35,887 nt of DNA, from the NCBI GenBank assembly GCA_046294915.1, contig JBKBOE010000022.1:1-35887 (forward strand), read 5' to 3'. Made by a program: the position numbers and the translations under genes. The stretch is from UBA2336 sp046294915. Its GTDB lineage: Bacteria > Bacteroidota > Bacteroidia > Cytophagales > Cyclobacteriaceae. Positions 32,629 through 35,887 of the stretch are shown here, one piece after another. The first letter of the stretch is position 1. Each line of letters starts with the position of its first letter. Below the pieces are notes generated by a model. That model did not search any database, was not told where the DNA came from, and saw only the letters and a program-made list of their open reading frames with translations.

Positions 32629-33981
32629 TCAGGGTTCCAGTTTTGAAATGATTCGCTTTAAACAATCCTGCAGATACTTTCCGTTACCCGGCCCATACCA
32701 GTTCATGGTTTGGGTTTCGTAAGCATCTAAATCATAGTACTGATCAGGTGTAATGTAGCCAATGTAGCCTCCGTTAAAACTGGTGATGAAAGCATGCAGC
32801 CCGTGTTGGGCGGCCTGCCCGTAAATTTCGGCTGTGAGCATACCTGAAAAGTCGCACGGTGTTCCGAGCATCACCACATCGCCCGTTTTTAACACCGAAA
32901 GATAAACTTCGTGGTCGCCCATAAGCCGTGAACTTAGCCAGGAACGCACCCGCCACTTTGGTAACACTTTTACCTGCCGCCTGCCCAGGGCCAGCGGAAT
33001 GCGGAACAATTGAACATCTGTTCCGATTACCGGTTTTAATGATGCCTGCTGAACAGCCTCCGCCAGCCGGCTTCCCATCTGTTGGATTTTAAAATCACCG
33101 TTCTTCTCACGCATGGGCGCATGGCTGCCTACAGCCCCGGCCAGAAACATGGCGAAAGCGTATCTGCTGGCTTCAAGCCGATCGACCAACTCGCCCGGGT
33201 AATCGCGTGAAAGCCGTAGGTCGGCCGATGCCATACAGGTGGCATGAGCCGGGAAAGAAGTAAGAATACATTTTGACCCATCTTCGTACCCGATCTCCAG
33301 GATGTGCAGCAGCGAATCAACAGGCCCGTTGCGGATGAGCCGGTTGGTAACCGCATCCGAAACAGCCATTGTTCCATAGTGCAATTCAGCCGGCTTTACA
33401 GCAGCTGCAGCTTTATGCAAGGATTGGAGAACTTGCTGTACCAGAAAATTCATCAACTCGTTATTATAGTCGCCCGCATAAATTTCGCCAACCGTGCTAC
33501 TATCCCATTCGCCCAGGCTGTTGTGCGTATGGGTTGCTCCCAGAAATACCTGGTCAATGGCGTAACCGGACTGAGGAAGATTATCCGCTAACCGTTTGTA
33601 CAGTAAAGGAGGCACAATGAGCATGTCGAGGCTTACTATGAAATACATATCACCTCCACTGCTTATGGCCATGGTGCGCACAAAAACCGAATCGCGTATG
33701 GCTGAAAATGGCTTTCCTTTTCGCTTTACATAACCTGCCGTAGCGGTAACAAAGGAAGGTGTAATGGATACTTTGGCAAACCCAACCTGTAGTGCGTTTG
33801 TATCTGTTTGCACAGGCCTGGACAGTACACTATCAATTTGCGCCATCATTTCAGCATAATAAGTCTGATCTGCCGGCAAGGTGCGATCGATGGGCGCTAT
33901 TGATACCGCCAGGAACAAAATGACCACCGCCACAACGGCAATTACAATACGGACAAAAACCGCTAAAACTTTTCTGATCAT
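32629..33981 (-). CDS. Neutral/alkaline ceramidase-like hydrolase
   Basis: This is a 450-aa membrane-anchored protein with an N-terminal helix (VRIVIAVVAVVILFLAVSI). It shows the neutral ceramidase-like N domain: VGFAKVSITP, the metal-binding THTHNSLG block and FPAHATCMASADLRLSRDYPG, then TPCDFSGML and SFNGGYIGYITPDQYY. The family cleaves N-acyl sphingosines, and Bacteroidota make sphingolipids, so a lipid substrate is reasonable. Length is shorter than full neutral ceramidases (about 650-700 aa) because the C-terminal immunoglobulin-like domain is missing. Confidence 0.8.
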   Translation of the reverse strand: MIRKVLAVFVRIVIAVVAVVILFLAVSIAPIDRTLPADQTYYAEMMAQIDSVLSRPVQTDTNALQVGFAKVSITPSFVTATAGYVKRKGKPFSAIRDSVFVRTMAISSGGDMYFIVSLDMLIVPPLLYKRLADNLPQSGYAIDQVFLGATHTHNSLGEWDSSTVGEIYAGDYNNELMNFLVQQVLQSLHKAAAAVKPAELHYGTMAVSDAVTNRLIRNGPVDSLLHILEIGYEDGSKCILTSFPAHATCMASADLRLSRDYPGELVDRLEASRYAFAMFLAGAVGSHAPMREKNGDFKIQQMGSRLAEAVQQASLKPVIGTDVQLFRIPLALGRRQVKVLPKWRVRSWLSSRLMGDHEVYLSVLKTGDVVMLGTPCDFSGMLTAEIYGQAAQHGLHAFITSFNGGYIGYITPDQYYDLDAYETQTMNWYGPGNGKYLQDCLKRIISKLEP

Positions 33982-33993
33982 TTACCCGGCAAT

Positions 33994-34017
33994 TTAACAG
34001 GATTACTTTCCTGTTAA
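33994..34017. promoter_or_regulatory. Inverted repeat between ceramidase-like and Gfo/Idh/MocA genes
   Basis: Perfect 8-bp arms TTAACAGG (33994-34001) and CCTGTTAA (34010-34017) are separated by 8 nt. They lie in the 78-bp divergent gap, 12 bp from the ceramidase-like start and 42 bp from the oxidoreductase start. The AT-rich spacing suits a dimeric repressor; no regulator gene is nearby. Confidence 0.4.
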
Positions 34018-34059
34018 TATGCACAATTCACTACCTTTAAAATAAAAATATACCGGGGC

Positions 34060-35436
34060 ATGACAGAAAAATGGTCGAGGCGGAAACTGCTTAAAACCAT
34101 GGGACTTACAGCCGGGAGCATCGCTGCAATACCGGTATCTTCATGGGCAAAAAACGAATCAGGCGAATCGTTAATTCTTCCGGATGACTTATACAAGGTA
34201 ACGCTTGAAAAGCCCATCACCGCCATAACCTGCGGTGCCGGCTCGCGCGGAAATGTGTATGGCAATTACGCAGTGCAATACCCCGATCAATTGAAAATTG
34301 TTGGTGTGGCAGAGCCCTTAGCCATACGCAACGATCGCTATGCTGTTAAACACAACATCGCAAGCACCAACCGCTTCACCACATGGGAGCAGGTTTTTCA
34401 ACGACCCAAGTTTGCCGATGCCATTATCATTACCACACCCGATGATCTGCACTATGGGCCCTGCATGGAGGCACTGAAGTTGGGTTATGATGTATTATTG
34501 GAAAAACCGATATCGCCCAGCGAAAAAGAATGCCGCGACATCCTGGCGCTGGCTAAAAAATCCGGCCGCATTGTGGCGGTGTGCCATGTGCTGCGCTATG
34601 CGCCTTACTTTATCAAACTTCGTGAACTCATTCACAGCGGGGCCATCGGTGAACTGGTAAGCATTCAGCACCTGGAGCCTATTGGTTACGACCACATGGC
34701 CCACTCGTATGTGCGCGGCAACTGGCACAACAGTAAAAAAACTACGCCCATCATTCTGGCAAAAAGCTGTCATGACCTGGACATCCTCCGCTGGATGGTG
34801 GACAAACCTTCCAAATCCATCCATGCATTTGGCGATGTGAAGTGGTTCAGAAAGGAAAACGCACCGGCCGGCAGCACCGCCCGATGCACCGATGGCTGTG
34901 CGGTGGAAAGCACCTGCCCCTACTCGGCCGTGGAACATTACCTGCGCAGGCACTCGCGGCTATATGTGCTTGACCTGCCGGAGGACCGCACGAAGTGGGA
35001 TGACAGCATCCTGGAATGGTTAAAAACATCCAACTATGGCCGTTGTGTTTACCACATGGAAAACGATCAGCCTGATCATTACATTACCAACATCCTGTTC
35101 GAAAGTAATATTACCGCCAGCTTCAGCATGGAGGCATTCACCTCCTACGAAGGCAGGCGCACACGCGTTATGGGCACCACAGGTGATATTGTTGGCGATA
35201 TGAATTCATTTGTACTTACTGATTTCCGCAGTGGACAAAAAACCGAGTGGAAACAATCCACTGACGGACACGGAGGAGGTGACTGGCGACTGGTGGCCAA
35301 CTGGATACAGGCTATAGCCGAGAAGAATCCAGCGCTTTTGTCATCTACCATCGACCAGTCTATCGAAAGCCATCTTATGGGTTTTGCCGCTGAGAAAAGC
35401 CGGCTGGATAAACGAGTAGCCGACATTAGCCTGTAA
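34060..35436 (+). CDS. Tat-exported Gfo/Idh/MocA-family oxidoreductase
   Basis: This is a 458-aa NAD(P)-dependent sugar oxidoreductase of the Gfo/Idh/MocA family. A twin-arginine signal is present at residues 6-12 (SRRKLLK), followed by a hydrophobic region ending near SWAKNES, so it is exported folded with its cofactor bound. The Rossmann part shows CGAGSRGNVYG and IVGVAEP, then ITTPDDLHYGPCMEALKLGYDVLLEKPIS with the family's EKP lysine. A mid-protein insert has CTDGCAVESTCPYSAVEHY with three cysteines. The C-terminal alpha/beta domain is of typical length. The substrate (probably a sugar or glycan) is not known. Confidence 0.87.
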   Translation: MTEKWSRRKLLKTMGLTAGSIAAIPVSSWAKNESGESLILPDDLYKVTLEKPITAITCGAGSRGNVYGNYAVQYPDQLKIVGVAEPLAIRNDRYAVKHNIASTNRFTTWEQVFQRPKFADAIIITTPDDLHYGPCMEALKLGYDVLLEKPISPSEKECRDILALAKKSGRIVAVCHVLRYAPYFIKLRELIHSGAIGELVSIQHLEPIGYDHMAHSYVRGNWHNSKKTTPIILAKSCHDLDILRWMVDKPSKSIHAFGDVKWFRKENAPAGSTARCTDGCAVESTCPYSAVEHYLRRHSRLYVLDLPEDRTKWDDSILEWLKTSNYGRCVYHMENDQPDHYITNILFESNITASFSMEAFTSYEGRRTRVMGTTGDIVGDMNSFVLTDFRSGQKTEWKQSTDGHGGGDWRLVANWIQAIAEKNPALLSSTIDQSIESHLMGFAAEKSRLDKRVADISL

Positions 35437-35528
35437 TTCCCTGCTGTAACCCTCCGAAGCGGGTTGCCATAAATCGCCATGAATCATTCATGGGATTTCG
35501 GTAACATTACCCTCTAAAATTTACAGGG

Positions 35529-35887
35529 ATGAAAAACACCGCTTTGCCTATTTTGATAATAGTCCTCCTTATGGGTTGTTCTGAAAACAAACCGGGGTTC
35601 GACCGCGAAGACGGCATCCCCACATTTACTGTGGCCGGAATGGAGGAACACCTGAAAACCCTTGCCTCCGATGCCTTTATGGGCCGCATGCCTTTTACTG
35701 AGGGCGAAACGAAAACCCTGGCTTACCTGGAAGAACAACTTAAACAACTGGGCATTGAGCCGGGCAACGGCAGCACTTACCTGCAGGAAGTGCCCCTGGT
35801 AAATATTACCACTACGGCAGCACCGGCCATGACCGTAAAGTCCAAAAAAAGATCGTTAACCCTGGAAGGCCTTAAAGATTATGTTAT
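35529..35887 (+). CDS. M28-family metallopeptidase, N-terminal part (cut by window end)
   Basis: The frame is open to the window edge, giving 119 codons. It begins MKNTALPILIIVLLMGCSEN, a lipoprotein signal with lipobox LMGC (Cys17). A block typical of the start of M28 aminopeptidases follows: MEEHLKTLASDAFMGRMPFTEGETKTLAYLEEQLKQLGIEPG, then a YLQEVPLV strand. The zinc-binding residues lie beyond the window. It lies 92 bp after the oxidoreductase on the same strand. It is probably an outer-membrane exopeptidase. Confidence 0.75.
   Translation, partial: MKNTALPILIIVLLMGCSENKPGFDREDGIPTFTVAGMEEHLKTLASDAFMGRMPFTEGETKTLAYLEEQLKQLGIEPGNGSTYLQEVPLVNITTTAAPAMTVKSKKRSLTLEGLKDYV

Overview
The window reads as a chromosomal segment of a member of the Bacteroidota, probably a Cytophagales-type organism. 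The lineage call rests on an HmuY-family haem-binding lipoprotein with a K-(D/E)2 surface-export signature, an S46 dipeptidyl-peptidase, YfhO-type and YCF48-type proteins, scarce Shine-Dalgarno sequences and promoter boxes resembling TAnnTTTG. The species cannot be named from the sequence alone. Almost all of the window is densely packed with ordinary chromosomal genes. One roughly 0.8-kb AT-richer insert (about 29589-30398) looks like acquired DNA.

Layout. 1-3371: a patatin-like phospholipase open at the left edge and a TPR sensor histidine kinase. 3364-7834: a periplasmic D-aminoacylase-type amidohydrolase, a WYL regulator divergent from it, a toroid-fold (prenyltransferase/squalene-cyclase repeat) protein, a strong terminator and a small lipoprotein. 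7859-14726: an iron/haem locus. A 23-bp perfect palindrome resembling a Fur box precedes a CbiX-like chelatase lipoprotein and a PepSY membrane protein. Converging on them is the set hmuR-like TonB receptor, HmuY-family lipoprotein and seven-helix membrane protein, with an AraC/PchR-type regulator divergent from the receptor. 14750-17160: a rimB-rimK-M14 peptidase operon (glutamate ligation and removal). 17237-19218: a DUF2911 lipoprotein and ffh, each with a clear terminator. 19251-25061: a molybdenum-cofactor cluster (moeA, moaC, a voltage-gated K+ channel, mobA, a 41-aa membrane protein, moaE, moaD, moaA, and a sulfite-oxidase-fold protein). 25121-29519: a YfhO-family membrane protein, a tandem universal stress protein and a YCF48 repeat protein. 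29589-30398: a PIN toxin, a 58-aa partner and a large imperfect palindrome, which together resemble an orphan integron cassette. 30413-35887: an S46 peptidase of DPP7 type, a ceramidase-like hydrolase, a Tat-exported Gfo/Idh/MocA oxidoreductase and the start of an M28 peptidase.

How the genes work together. The most suggestive unit is the haem locus. A surface lipoprotein (HmuY family) and a TonB receptor would bring haem into the periplasm, where a lipid-anchored CbiX-type protein and a four-histidine PepSY membrane protein could bind the tetrapyrrole or reduce or remove its metal. The palindrome suggests iron control of the chelatase side. A 15-16 bp element placed exactly 37 bp before both hmuR and the AraC gene suggests joint control of the receptor side. 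The Moco cluster carries most of the pathway (MoaA, MoaC, MoaD, MoaE, MoeA, MobA) in three divergently arranged blocks; MoaB/MogA and MoeB are not in the window.
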